Shown piece after piece: positions 10,182 through 19,894 of a stretch of DNA of 64,000 bases. Origin of the DNA: Tetramitus jugosus. Taxonomy: Eukaryota > Heterolobosea > Eutetramitea > Acrasida > Vahlkampfiidae. The stretch lies in contig OW569388.1 in the NCBI GenBank assembly GCA_937625935.1, forward strand, positions 186,001 through 250,000, in the 5' to 3' direction. The notes below the pieces were generated by a model, which saw only the letters and a list, made by a program, of their open reading frames with translations, searched no databases and was not told where the DNA came from. The first letter of the stretch is position 1. The number at the start of each line of letters is the position of its first letter. The position numbers and the translations under genes are program-made.

Positions 10182-10759
10182 ATGTTTCTTCCTGTGGACG
10201 CCTGGTCGAATGTGGTTGAATTCTGTCCCACGAGCACATGGATTCAATTAAGTTATACATGCAAAGATATCAATCAATTAAAGTACAATCGCATACTGAT
10301 GTGTGACAAGACCCGAACATTGAAAAGTGGTATCCAGGGAAAGGAAATTGGACGATTGTTTACTCTGGGATTCACACATTGAATATGGGTTGGTGCACTC
10401 AAGAGGGTATCACTGATGAGGCGTTCTCATACTTGTCTGGTATCCACACACTCAACATGGTCGGATGCAGCCAGACAACGATAACAGACAAAGCGTTTTC
10501 GTATCTGACAGGTATTCACACATTGAATATGGCTGGATGCGATCAGGATACGATTACAGATGATGCGTTCTCTCATCTTACAGGAATACACAAGTTAAAC
10601 ATGTCAGAATGTAGTCAGTCCACCATTACAGACAAGGCATTCTCGTACCTGAACGGCATTCATTCATTGAGATTGTCTGGCTACAACAACAAGGTAATCT
10701 CACAATCAATGATCTCACGCTTGACCAAAGAAGTCAAATATGAATTCTCTCATGACTGA
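10182..10759 (+). pseudogene. F-box/leucine-rich-repeat gene with a frameshift
   Basis: The first frame (from the ATG at 10182; an ATG at 10068 is also in frame) encodes an F-box-like segment: FLPVDAWSNVVEFCP then WIQLSYTCKDINQL. It closes at 10382. The second frame, open through 10759, encodes four near-identical repeats with the pattern F-S-Y-L-x-G-I-H-x-L-N-M-x-x-C-x-Q-x-x-I-T-D, a leucine-rich-repeat-like unit typical of amoebal and giant-virus F-box-LRR proteins. The switch is from codon phase 0 to phase 2 and fits loss of one G from the run at 10367-10369, since the restored phase carries a repeat ending at the junction. Either the gene is recently broken or this is a consensus error. 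The repeat count is small and may have been shortened. Confidence 0.65.
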
Positions 10760-10882
10760 ACTTGCCCGATGCACGAATTGTTTTTCCAAGGAGGAGAATA
10801 AATGGCAGGAGAATTGAAATCCAAAACAACAAAAAATCCCCATCAAAAACTACAACAACCATAATATCGAGGTGTTTGGGTC

Positions 10883-11837
10883 ATGTCTGATCTTTCGAAA
10901 CGTTATGTCAGAAATTTCTCATCCAACAATGCCAATGACACCAATCAACACTCTCTTCTCTTGCCCATGGTCACCTCCCACCACCATATAATTACTCCGA
11001 CGATCCTTCCCGCCCAAAACAACAACAACTACAGTAATTCCAACAACAATAACAGCAACAACAGCAACAACCTTTCAACAGATCAAAAAAAACAATTTCG
11101 ACATTACCTCAAAAGCAACAAAAATCTCTATTTGATCGTCCTATCTCTCGCACTCATCTTCCTATTCACCTTCTCCAGCGTACACTACTATCAACAAATA
11201 CAACAACAACAACAACATCAAAAGCGAACACAATCACTACAAGAACAAAATGATCATTTAACAAATACTGATAAAATATTAACTACAGCTGGTGAAAACT
11301 TGAAGAATACAAAAAATTTACAAAGCACAACAACGACACCAACATCAACAAATACAGTAACAACAACGATAACAACAACACAAGTGTCTATTGTGGCACC
11401 CATCTTATCTGATACTCAACTAGCGAAACAATTGTCTTTCATCTCTGATACGATTTCTCAATTTTTGCACCTCGTTTCATTGACCATCAATGAAAATGAT
11501 GAAAAAAAGAGTGAAAAACATGAATTGATGGTTGAGCTATTGTTCGTCATGTCAATCAATGAAGATAACGCCGAAGAGTTGATTCATCACATTACGAACA
11601 AGCGATTCGAAGTCAATAATCGTTTTCATTCAAAGAAAAATGTGAATCAAACTTTGAAAAAGACGAAAAAGAATGGCAAGCATAGTAGTGATCGATTTAC
11701 GATACGTCATGTGGCTCTTGAGTCAAAAGAGGAAGCAACGAATTTGAAGGCGATGAATAGAGCTGTTCGATTGAGTGCATTTGAAAATGTGTTGTTTTAT
11801 CCATATGGTGTATCACGAAAAATGGTTGATGTCGATG

Positions 11838-11870
<33 letters not shown>

Positions 11871-13639
11871 ATACTGTGAATGAAATTGAGTCATTGTCGT
11901 CGGAGAGTTGGTTGATTCAAGTATTGAGGCATCATGCAAAGAACAATGCAAGGGGAATTACGGGTGCAATGGTACTGTCGAACGATCAAAATCAGAGAAA
12001 TGAGATTCATTCAGCTGGTTTGAGTGTTGCGTTGGCTGATGATGATAAACCAACGCTGTTTCATCGATTCGAGGGATTTTCGCATCTTTATCGACCTGCG
12101 TGGAACTCGCTGGATAGTAGTAGTACTTCTCGTCAGAGAGAACAATCAATGACTGTTGTTGCTGTTCCGTTGGCTGGTATGATCATGACCAAGTCATTGT
12201 TTAACGAGTTGGGAGGATTTGACGAAAAGTTGGATGTGTTTGAAACGGTGGCTGTTGCTGATTTGTGTTTGCGTGCACTGAAATTGGATCGTGCAGTACG
12301 ATATGATCCATCCTATTCGAATGTTTATGTGCTCAACAGTGGTGCCTTGTCAGCAGCAGAGGAACAGTTGGGTTTGAGTGAGGAGACACTTGATATTTCA
12401 TCGATTCACTCGACTGTACTGGATGAGTTCATGAACAGACACGGTGACTATCTGAAGAAGGTTGCAGATGATCGTATTGAAGTGAACTCAAAGGTTGTTT
12501 GGGATTTTGGTGGTGGATCATGCACTGGTTGGTTCCTCGAAGCTCAACAATACTGCGTTAGTCTAGAGAATCGCGTCCATTTGCGTGTCATTACTGGAAG
12601 GCACGACATGTGTGAAGGCTTGCCCAAGAGCTCAATCAAGGCAATGGATCGAATGATATCACGTAACCTTCACAATATCGACATTTTCATTACGCATAAA
12701 CCACCAGAGAGATATCCACAGTTCCCTTACAATGGACTGGTGAAGATTCGAGGTATACCTAGGTACGTTGTCGGTAGAAGCATGTTTGAATCATCGAGTC
12801 TTCCAATCAGCTGGCCTTCCATCATCAACAAAAAGGTGGATGAAGTGTGGGTGCCTTCACTGTTCAACGAAGCAACCTTTTTGAAGCACGGTGTTGACAA
12901 GAGTAAGGTTGTTCATGTGCCTGAACCGATTGACGTTCACTTGTATGACCCTGCAATCACTACGCCTCTATTCCCCAGAAAGAAACGATTCAACTTTTTA
13001 AGTGTGTTCAAGTGGGAGGACAGAAAGGGTCCACATGAACTGCTCGAAGCATACTTCTCTGCATTTACCAAAGAGGATGATGTCTGCTTGAATCTTGTCA
13101 CATACATCTTCTTGGATCGAAACGGTCGAAAGAAATGGAGAGTGCAACAAGAAATTGATGATATTATTGATGATTTGAACTTGGATCGATCAAAACTGCC
13201 AGCATACAACGTCATCACTGACATTATCGACACAGTAGATATGCCTCGAATGTACAAGTCTTTTGATGCCTATGTGCTGCCGTCAAAGGGAGAAGGTTGG
13301 GGTTTGCCTTACATTGAGGCCATGTCAATGTCCTTGCCGACCATTGGAACAAAGTATGGCGGTCAACTCGATTTTATGAATGCCGAGAACAGCTACCTGA
13401 TTGAGACAAGTGGAATGAAAAAGAGTGGCACATTTGATTCGTTGCCCATCATAAACATGGATCATCTGCGAAAGCTCATGAGACAAGTGTATGACGATCC
13501 GAAACAAGGTGAAATGAAGGGCCAGATCGCGAGGGAACACATTGTGAAGAACTTTAGTCAACAAGTCATTAGTGACATGGTTCTAGGTCACATCAAACGA
13601 ATTCAAACCAAATTGGACATCAAAGACAAACCAAAGTAA
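10883..13639 (+). CDS. Membrane-anchored two-domain glycosyltransferase (GT2-like plus GT4)
   Basis: 918 residues. An Asn-rich N-terminus is followed by one transmembrane segment (NLYLIVLSLALIFLFTFS, about residues 79-97), giving a type II membrane protein as for Golgi glycosyltransferases. After a Gln/Thr-rich stem, residues about 180-500 resemble a GT-A (GT2-type) domain: a divergent NLKAMNRAVRLSA...LFYPYG stretch and the typical GGFDEKLDVFE...DLCLRAL motif near residue 443. Residues about 540-915 are a GT-B (GT4-type) domain with KRFNFLSVFKWEDRKG and the donor-binding motif EGWGLPYIEA near residue 804. The GT-A half is interrupted by a poly-Ser run and lacks an obvious DXD, so it may be degenerate. 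Acceptor and sugar are unknown. Confidence 0.8.
11837..11871 (+). repeat. (AGT)n microsatellite coding poly-Ser
   Basis: A run of about a dozen GTA/AGT triplets inside the glycosyltransferase gene, encoding a Ser run within the GT-A half. Likely length-variable between strains. Confidence 0.9.
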
Positions 13640-13691
13640 ATTAGTGAGTGAAATGCACAAGTTTACAAATTACATTGTTTTTAAGAAAAAC

Positions 13692-14949
13692 TTAGACCAA
13701 ATTTTGAATGACAGCAGCATTCTTCAATCCAGCTTGTTCAATGGTCAAACTTGGATTGTCCAACACCTTCTTTGGGAATGCAGTCATGAGTTGGAAGTTG
13801 CCAACATTTGGTCTCGAAGCCTGCACAAACTGTATCAAAGTTTTCACAGTGTCATCCAAGTTGAACGTGGCATTCAAACGAGTTCCATCATGCAAACGAA
13901 TTTGAATATTGGTATGAGGTCTGTTTCTGTCCACAGAGTATGCTGGTGCCTGTGTAGATGGAGTAGATGTGGCAGCAGTTGGAACTTGTCTAGCAGCACC
14001 CAAACTTCTTCCTTCGCCGCCAAATGCCTTGAATTCTTTCTTGACATCCGCAAATTTTTCTTCTCTCTTGTTCACAAGGTTTACAAGCACTTCCTTTGCC
14101 ATTCCAGCGACTTCTGTTGGCACGTAACCCTTATTGATTGCTTCAAGGAACTTTTGATTGGCAGGATCATCAAATCTTCTCAATTCACCATCATCGATCG
14201 TGAAACCGTCTTGATAAAAGGTAATGGTCACTGTTTTTTCTTCTTCTGAAGCATTAGCCTGGGATGACGATGATGCCTGTGAAGAAGAGATTTCTCCTCC
14301 TGGTGTAGTGCCTAATCGATAACCTGAACCAGAAAAGGATGGACTGGTGGCTGTGGTTGTTGTTGTTGGACGATCGAACTCTCCACCTCCCTTTTCAGCA
14401 TTTTCTTGAGCCTTCTTGAAGATGAGCGATGTGAGATCGTTGGCATACGCTGAACCCTTCTTCTTCTCTTCATCATCTCTTCCAATAATTTGTTGTCCGC
14501 TGTAGTGAAAAAATGGCGCCAAAAAATTTGTCAACAAAAAACGCGCGCCCAAAAAAAAACAGTAGTATACAACAAACGTACCTTGTAGTAGATCCACCAG
14601 CATAATAACGATTAGAGTTATCGTCATCCTTACCTTCCTCATCACCACCCAAATCACTAAATGTCACCATTCCTGATCTTCTAGGAGGAGCTCTCGAAGA
14701 AGAAGAGCTTGTGAGAGGAGTTGATTGTGAAGTAGTTGTGAGTGGTGCTCTTTGTTGTGATGGTGAAGCTTGTGGCAATGGTGAGGATGTAGTTGCTGCT
14801 GCTGTTGCTGAGCTATTACTCTGAGAATTGTTGAAAAAAGTGATAATGGCAAGTTCCAAGTCATTGTTGGCTGAACTCAAGTAGAATTCAGCTTCTTGAC
14901 GTGTAGCTTTCGTAACGGAAATAAAATTGTTGAGGAGAGATTCGTCCAT
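13692..14949 (-). CDS. p47/NSFL1 cofactor (UBA-SEP-UBX)
   Basis: Two exons: 14949-14582 and 14499-13692, intron 14581-14500 (82 nt, GTACGT donor, CTACAG acceptor). Joining gives 391 residues and restores the family motif YYAGG..SGQQI at the junction. Domain order: UBA at the N-terminus (SLLNNFISVTKATRQEAEFYLSS, residues 4-40), a low-complexity Ser/Thr/Gln linker, SEP (ITFYQDGFTIDDGELRRF to about residue 285), and UBX at the C-terminus (about 310-391). This is the p47/Shp1 adaptor for the AAA ATPase p97/Cdc48, used in membrane fusion and ubiquitin-dependent processes. Length and architecture match the family (human p47 is 370). The tail ends QNLV, normal for UBX. Confidence 0.94.
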
Positions 14950-15125
14950 TGTGTTTGTTCTTCTTCAAGTTTGTTGTTTGATATGATGTTTTTGCTTTGT
15001 CGAAGCAGATCATCAAGTTCAACAGGAAAGTCGAGCTGTTTTTAGAACGATTGTTAGGCTCAATGAGCTGGTTGAAGCTGGTCAGATCGGAGAAATACTC
15101 TCATGTACAGCAGATGAGATGAAAA

Positions 15126-16189
15126 ATGATCTTGCACACGACGATTAGAGAATATTGGTTCTTGTTTTTGGTGTTTTTTGCTGGGATTGGGATCTTGCTT
15201 GTTGCAGCTCTCATTGTGGAATACTTCAAGAAGAATGACAACATTTTGAAACTGAATCCCTTTGTTCTTGTTGGCAAAATAGTTTTGCTTCAGGTAAAAC
15301 CCATCCATGTTCAGTAAGAATTCATTCTTGGAATAGAGCTCTAATGTTTGTTTTTCTGTTCCTTTTGTTTGTGTGGTGTCAGTCACTGTTTTACATGTTG
15401 AACAGTTTTATCATCTATGCCATGGATTATATTTTCCAAGAAGTATTCTATCCCACTCAGATTTGGTCTTCAAATGACTTCAATTTCCAAACTGGTAGAG
15501 GTTGGATTAGTATCATGGGTCTCATACTTTCGATGTTGAGTATGTGCTCTCTGGTGCTTGGCTTGGTCAGAGACAGAACTCAAGTACGTATCGATCGCCT
15601 TGTCAAATGATTGGCTTGACACAAGTTAACGCTTTGCATTTTGGGTCATTAGATTCGAGATCATTGTTTCACGATTTCTTTTTGCCATTTTATCATTGTA
15701 TCATTGGCCATGTTGGATTTTCCTAGAAGTGGAGCTTGGTGGTTTTCTATTATCCTGGGCTTACTAGTTCTCACAATAACTTCAGAGTTTATTAGTTATC
15801 AACTAGAACTTATGCCTTACAAATCTCATATGGCAGGGAAGGAAGGAAAGAAGGAGTCAAAAAGAGGAGCGAATGTGGGATCGAATTTCTCAGCTGCTCT
15901 TCGTGAGAACCAAAACGAAGAAATGGGAGTTGTTCAGCTTGAAGAACGTGAAGGTTCATCACCGAGTTTAGAGAAATTAGATGATGATATACTTTTCAAT
16001 GTAAGTAGCCAGTGGTCCATTGATACTATGTTAATCAAGCTTGCTATTTAACCTCGCATTCGTTGACAGAACTACCAAACAATACCATCCAAACAAATGA
16101 GTACCAAGTATGGAGATATCGTAATCTATTCTCTTCAACCGCCCGAAGAACACTCAAAGAGAAGAGACCGTCTGCCAACATCGACTTAA
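15126..16189 (+). CDS. SYS1: SYS1 Golgi membrane protein, four exons
   Basis: No single frame covers this gene. I place exons at 15126-15293, 15383-15583, 15653-16000 and 16070-16189, with introns of 89, 69 and 69 nt, GT-AG, all phase 0 (donors GTAAAA, GTACGT, GTAAGT). The spliced protein is 278 residues. An extra N-terminal hydrophobic segment (residues 11-33) precedes the SYS1 core: NPFVLVGKIVLLQ, a helix, then GRGWISIMGLILS, then a helix, then FPRSGAWWFSIILGLLVLTITSEFISYQLEL. These match in order the known SYS1 pattern (DPLLILSQIVLMQ, GRLSMMSFILN, FPSALTWWL). SYS1 is a four-pass Golgi protein that recruits the GTPase ARFRP1/Arl3 and hence golgins. A hydrophilic Glu/Lys-rich C-terminal tail of about 110 residues is longer than usual. 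A TGA lies directly upstream of the chosen ATG in the same frame. Confidence 0.8.
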
Positions 16190-16303
16190 ACTTGAAGCCG
16201 CAATAAACAGCTTGTCGAAAAAGCAAGGCGGGAAATGAAAAGGCCTTTTCTTACATCCTGAATCGTTTGTTGTCTGGTCCATCAAGACCAATGTCCGGCA
16301 AAA

Positions 16304-16422
16304 GCCTACATTACTGAGGGTTCTCGAGTAGTCTCCTATCTCAATACTAACTCAGCCAGATGGTGCTTAACTTCTCTATTCGAAATGGGAAGAGGTGGTT
16401 CCACCATTGTATGAACGTAGAC
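16304..16422 (-). rRNA. 5S ribosomal RNA
   Basis: On the minus strand, 119 nt from GTCTACG at 16422 to ATGTAGGC at 16304. The ends pair as helix I (GTCTACGTT with AATGTAGGC, two G-U pairs). AUGGUG and CACCAU pair as helix II. The conserved loop region reads TTCGAATAGAGAAGTTAAGC, matching the universal 5S stretch around GAAGTTAAGC, and GAGTTAGTATTGAGATAGG matches the eukaryotic internal promoter region (GGTTAGTACTTGGATGGG type). Four Ts follow the 3' end directly, a pol III terminator. It stands alone, not in a tandem array within this window. Confidence 0.92.
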
Positions 16423-16922
16423 ATAAGAGCTGTTTTATCACTGTATTTGACGCCGGGCGCTGGTTCGAAATGAAGTTCTCAGGTTAGAAGAGAAGTGAAG
16501 CAGAGGACATCTCATAAAGGGTTGATAGGCAGCTGGAATGGTTCGTTGCACAAAAGTAAAAAGCCACACACTCCACACACGAAGGCGGTGAAGCATCTGT
16601 ACAAGGTAGAAGATAGGACGTGTCCCAAGACATCTCTATAAGCACCAATAATGTTATTGTGGCAACAAGAATCTGAAGAGGAGCATTGGAAGGTCCACAC
16701 TGATTGGTAAGTCGTCTTTAGTGAAGGTTTTGTCAAATAGGGTCGTTTCTTGATGGTGCCTGTTTTCAAGTAGAAAACGAATTTGGAAGTGTTGTAACAC
16801 ACGGCATCTCAACTTCTAGAATGCGTGTTTACTCATCGTACAACGTTCTCACAAAGTGTGGCAGTTTTGTTGGCATCATTGGAATTGGTTCTCCACATGG
16901 ATGATATCATCAAGAAAAGGTG

Positions 16923-16998
16923 TTCTGTTGTTTAGAAGAAAATGGTACAGCAACTCGGAATAGAGCGCGATCCCACAAGCCACTTTGTGACTCGGAAC
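16923..16998. repeat. Dispersed 76-bp element, copy 1 (near 5S)
   Basis: About 80-85% identical to 21795-21871 by eye. The conserved core reads AACTCGGAATAGAGCG, then ATCCCAC, then AGCCACTTTGTGACTC on the plus strand. CTCGGAATAGAG resembles a tRNA D-arm/A-box, and CACAA..TTGTG forms a 5-bp hairpin around a 6-nt loop, but a full tRNA cloverleaf cannot be drawn. It lies about 500 bp from the intact 5S gene. A SINE or small pol III RNA relic is possible. Confidence 0.6.
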
Positions 16999-17174
16999 GA
17001 GCGACTTCCCAAAAGTGACAACGAGAATTTACAGTATTTCAGGAGCGGCTTCAAAATGATGCGGCAACCAAATTGTGCGCATTTATCCGTGCTTTGGAGT
17101 GTGATCAAACCAACAAACAAACAAACAACACAGCAAGAGACACGAATAGTGCTATTTGATATTGATCCAACGAT

Positions 17175-18221
17175 ATGAAAGCAATACAAGTAAACAAAAC
17201 CAAGAACGGTGCACCGTCATCAGCATCAGATTTGTTTGTCGCACAAGTGGATATCCCCTCTCCGAAAAGTGATGAAATTTTGATCAAGGTTCATTACACT
17301 GCTCTGAACCGAGCTGATATTTCTCAGCGAATGGGCAAGTATCCAGCACCACTCGGTGCCAGTGATATTTTGGGATTGGAAGTGTCTGGAACTGTGTTCA
17401 AATTGGGAGAGAACGCAGCACGTGAGAACAAGTGGAAGATTGGTGATCGTGTCATGGCTCTGTTGGATGGAGGTGGTTATGCCGAGTATGCCACATGTAA
17501 CAAGGATGTTGTCATGCCTATTCCGAGTCAGCTCTCACTGGAAGATGCCGTCTGTATTCCAGAGGTCTACCTCACAGCCTATCAAACGTTTTTCATGATT
17601 GGAAGGTTGGCAGAACAAGGAAAGAAAAAGGTGTTGATTCATGCTGGAGCGAGTGGTGTCGGAACTGCGTTGATTCAACTGTGTAAAGTAGCTGGATGTA
17701 GTGACGTTGTAACAACGAGTTCCAAAGGAAAGACTGAATTTTGCAAGCAATTGGGCGCAACTCTTGCGATTGCATACGATGGTGATGATGTAGTCGACAG
17801 GCAATGGAACAAGATTCTTTCTGAAAAGATTCCAGAAGGAGTGGATCTCATATTGGATCCTGTTGGAGGTGGAAGTTACATTGAGCAAGATATTTCAGTT
17901 TGTGCCACAGATGGTATGATCATTGGAATTGCTTTCATGGGTGGTACGACAACAAAAGCGCCAATTGATCTGGGTAGGATGCTGGCGAAGCGTATCACGA
18001 TCACTTTTAGTACTTTGAGATCTCGAACAACGGAATACAAGGCTAATCTTGTGAAATCATTTGTTGAGCATACTGATAACTTGAATCAATTCAATAATGG
18101 ACAGCTCTCAGCCGTTAAGTTCAAGGTACTTGATGGATTGGAGCACATGAAGGAAGCGCATGAATTGATGGAATCTCATGCAAATTCTGGAAAAATTGTC
18201 GTCAAAGTAACAGAAGAGTGA
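17175..18221 (+). CDS. NADPH:quinone oxidoreductase, PIG3/TP53I3-like
   Basis: 348 residues, a zinc-free medium-chain dehydrogenase/reductase. The N-terminal GroES-like part has ALNRADISQRMGKYP and GASDILGLEVSGTV, the signature of the PIG3 (TP53I3) branch. The Rossmann part has VLIHAGASGVGTALIQL (GxxGVG dinucleotide motif), and the Ser-Lys that selects NADPH fits TSSKGKTEF. No Cys cluster for a structural zinc is present. The enzyme reduces quinones with one electron in the cytosol. Single exon, first ATG. The next gene follows about 100 bp downstream on the same strand. Confidence 0.92.
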   Translation: MKAIQVNKTKNGAPSSASDLFVAQVDIPSPKSDEILIKVHYTALNRADISQRMGKYPAPLGASDILGLEVSGTVFKLGENAARENKWKIGDRVMALLDGGGYAEYATCNKDVVMPIPSQLSLEDAVCIPEVYLTAYQTFFMIGRLAEQGKKKVLIHAGASGVGTALIQLCKVAGCSDVVTTSSKGKTEFCKQLGATLAIAYDGDDVVDRQWNKILSEKIPEGVDLILDPVGGGSYIEQDISVCATDGMIIGIAFMGGTTTKAPIDLGRMLAKRITITFSTLRSRTTEYKANLVKSFVEHTDNLNQFNNGQLSAVKFKVLDGLEHMKEAHELMESHANSGKIVVKVTEE

Positions 18222-18321
18222 ACTTCGCCTGTTGTATTGTTGTTTCTCCGATCTTGGTAATTACTTCTTAATGTACGATTCAGATTGCACTTGCCGCAAA
18301 CAGAACCAACAACAGAAGAAC

Positions 18322-19429
18322 ATGATTCAATTCCCATTTGGTGAAACTAAAGGTCTTATCAGTATCTTCAAACCTGAAGCTCTTCATTTTTCTCCATTGC
18401 AAGCGTCATTGTTACAGCTGTGGTTCTTTCATCAACTGAAATCACCCACAGCAGAGCATTTTGAAATGGTGAGGTGTCTGTTCTATCTGTTAGATGAACA
18501 GATTAATCCGATTGTGAGTCACACAAGTAGACAATTCGATTCTCAGGTGCCTCATCTCTTTGCAAGGTTGATGATCGACCTGCAATATGAACAACAACAA
18601 CAACTGGATTTAATCTGCGAACCAATATGCAATGAAGAACTGATAGAAGATGTATGTGTGGATGGAAAAGAAGCAATGCTCGAACGAATGAAACAATTGA
18701 AACAATTACCTGGTAGCAATCTTGTGAAACAATATGCTGCATCATTGTACGTGGCCATGTTGTCAGAATGTTACATGGATGAATGGGGAAAAACATTTAT
18801 CGTTCAATATGTGACAGAGATTGAGAGACTGTGTCATGTGCATAAATTGGAATCTGTGTTTGCTCAAGAATGGCAATCTTTATCAGATTTGGAGCAAGAT
18901 TTAATAGAATCTGGTGGTTACTCTGATGAACATTACCAAAGTTATGCTCAAGAGATTGTGGAATACGAGAATCAGGAGCAATTCTTACAACGGTACCTTT
19001 TGAAATGTGATTTAGAAACCTATGAATCAGCGGTCACTGCGCTATTACAATACAGATTTCGAGAACGCAAATTTGGAGGATCCCAATTGAGACAACTGAG
19101 TTTTGGGTTCAAGGAGCAGATGCCATTTGGAGATTGTCAGGAACTTGGTCTCTTTGAATTGTTTATCAACCATGCTCTTTACAATTGTAAGACAAAATGT
19201 TATGATACAACTTGTATTAGTGACAAATGTTGTATTGAGTCTGAATTGCTTGATATGATCCATGGTGTAACCCCCGCAATGGTCAATTGTCTTTCGTTCA
19301 GAAGAAAATGGCACCTATCTTCAGGGAAAACCCACAGTGTTTCAGTATGTGAATCATGATATCTTTCATCCAGAATTGGACTATGAAGTGAATGTGACTG
19401 TAGCCAATGCATTGTCTGCTGCAGACTAA
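18322..19429 (+). CDS. Unrecognised protein, frameshifted near its 3' end
   Basis: The frame from the ATG at 18322 (MIQFPFGETKG; a more upstream ATG at 18232 is only 10 bp after the previous stop) reads about 315 residues and then changes character at the C5 run 19271-19275. Dropping one C continues a protein-like frame (PQWSIVFRSEENG ... ANALSAAD) that ends at the TAA 19427-19429, giving about 368 residues. Without the correction the original frame stops at 19359. Mostly helical and acidic, rich in Gln and Leu, with a Cys cluster (CKTKCYDTTC..KCC) near residue 300. No membrane segment. I find no family match. Confidence 0.6.
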
Positions 19430-19491
19430 AGGATTTGTGTCGAAGCACTCCACACGTTGTTCACCGCCTCATGGGAATGGTGGAGAAACAA

Positions 19492-19518
19492 TGCTCAGCG
19501 CCGTGCCGGTGCTGAGCA
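19492..19518. other. Perfect 12-bp hairpin
   Basis: TGCTCAGCGCCG pairs with CGGTGCTGAGCA around the triloop TGC (one G-T wobble when read as RNA). Lies about 55 bp before a second perfect hairpin. Could be part of a structured RNA or of the 3' UTR of the gene ending at 19429. Confidence 0.6.
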
Positions 19519-19571
19519 GCACTACAAATGTTAGTCCGTACGTACTTGAAGACGATAGGGAGTGATCCAAT

Positions 19572-19593
19572 ACTCTGCATCGTACTGCAGAGT
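19572..19593. other. Perfect 8-bp hairpin
   Basis: ACTCTGCA and TGCAGAGT flank the 6-nt loop TCGTAC. No T-run follows directly. Paired with the 19492 hairpin it suggests a folded RNA in this gap. Confidence 0.55.
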
Positions 19594-19894
19594 AGAATCT
19601 TTTCTAAAATGTTGTAATGGCAATAATATCCATGTCTATGACCTAGCAAGAAGTATCATTGACATATCCGACACAAACCTATAAATCACCTTGATTGGAA
19701 CAAGTGTTACTTTTCTTTCACCATATCTGTCATCCTCTCGTCATATCGAGGAGATTTTGTGTTCCATGCATGCAATTCCTGCAGGATACCTCGCGCGATC
19801 AGAATGGAGAATCCAAGTTTTGGCTCAAGATAAGGAACACTATCTCACGACGTAACTTTTGCAAATTAACAACAATATCACACACTGAAAGACA

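Larger units (their letters stand above)
16190..17174. other. Intergenic stretch holding 5S rRNA and a repeat
   Basis: Between SYS1 and the quinone oxidoreductase. Apart from the 5S gene and the 76-bp element, the remaining roughly 780 bp holds no frame with a recognisable domain and no tRNA that I can fold. The last 60 bp before 17175 look like an A/C-rich leader for the next gene (CAAACAAACAAACAAC). Confidence 0.5.
19430..19894. other. Intergenic stretch with two perfect hairpins
   Basis: No protein gene supported. It holds two strong hairpins (19492-19518 and 19572-19593), described separately. The last 40 bp before 19895 look like a leader. Confidence 0.5.

Noticed and set aside
10155-10183. 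Possible tiny 5' exon for the minus-strand F-box gene (ATG at 10183, GTGAGC donor at 10160)
   Set aside because: None of the AG acceptors I tried before the F-box keeps the reading frame.
16420-16480. GGTTCGAAAT resembling a tRNA T-loop/B-box next to the 5S gene
   Set aside because: The flanking bases do not form a T-stem and no acceptor or anticodon arm can be drawn.
16512-16802. Minus-strand 96-codon frame in the 5S region
   Set aside because: No domain, Cys-rich chance composition, no leader, and it lies among non-coding relics.
16935-17005. tRNA-like reading of the 76-bp element
   Set aside because: Only a D-arm-like piece fits; there is no anticodon stem with a 7-nt loop and no T-arm. 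Kept only as a repeat.
18232-18321. Upstream ATG at 18232 as start of the frameshifted gene
   Set aside because: It lies only 10 bp after the previous stop and adds a Cys/Gln-rich segment unlike the rest; the ATG at 18322 is better placed.
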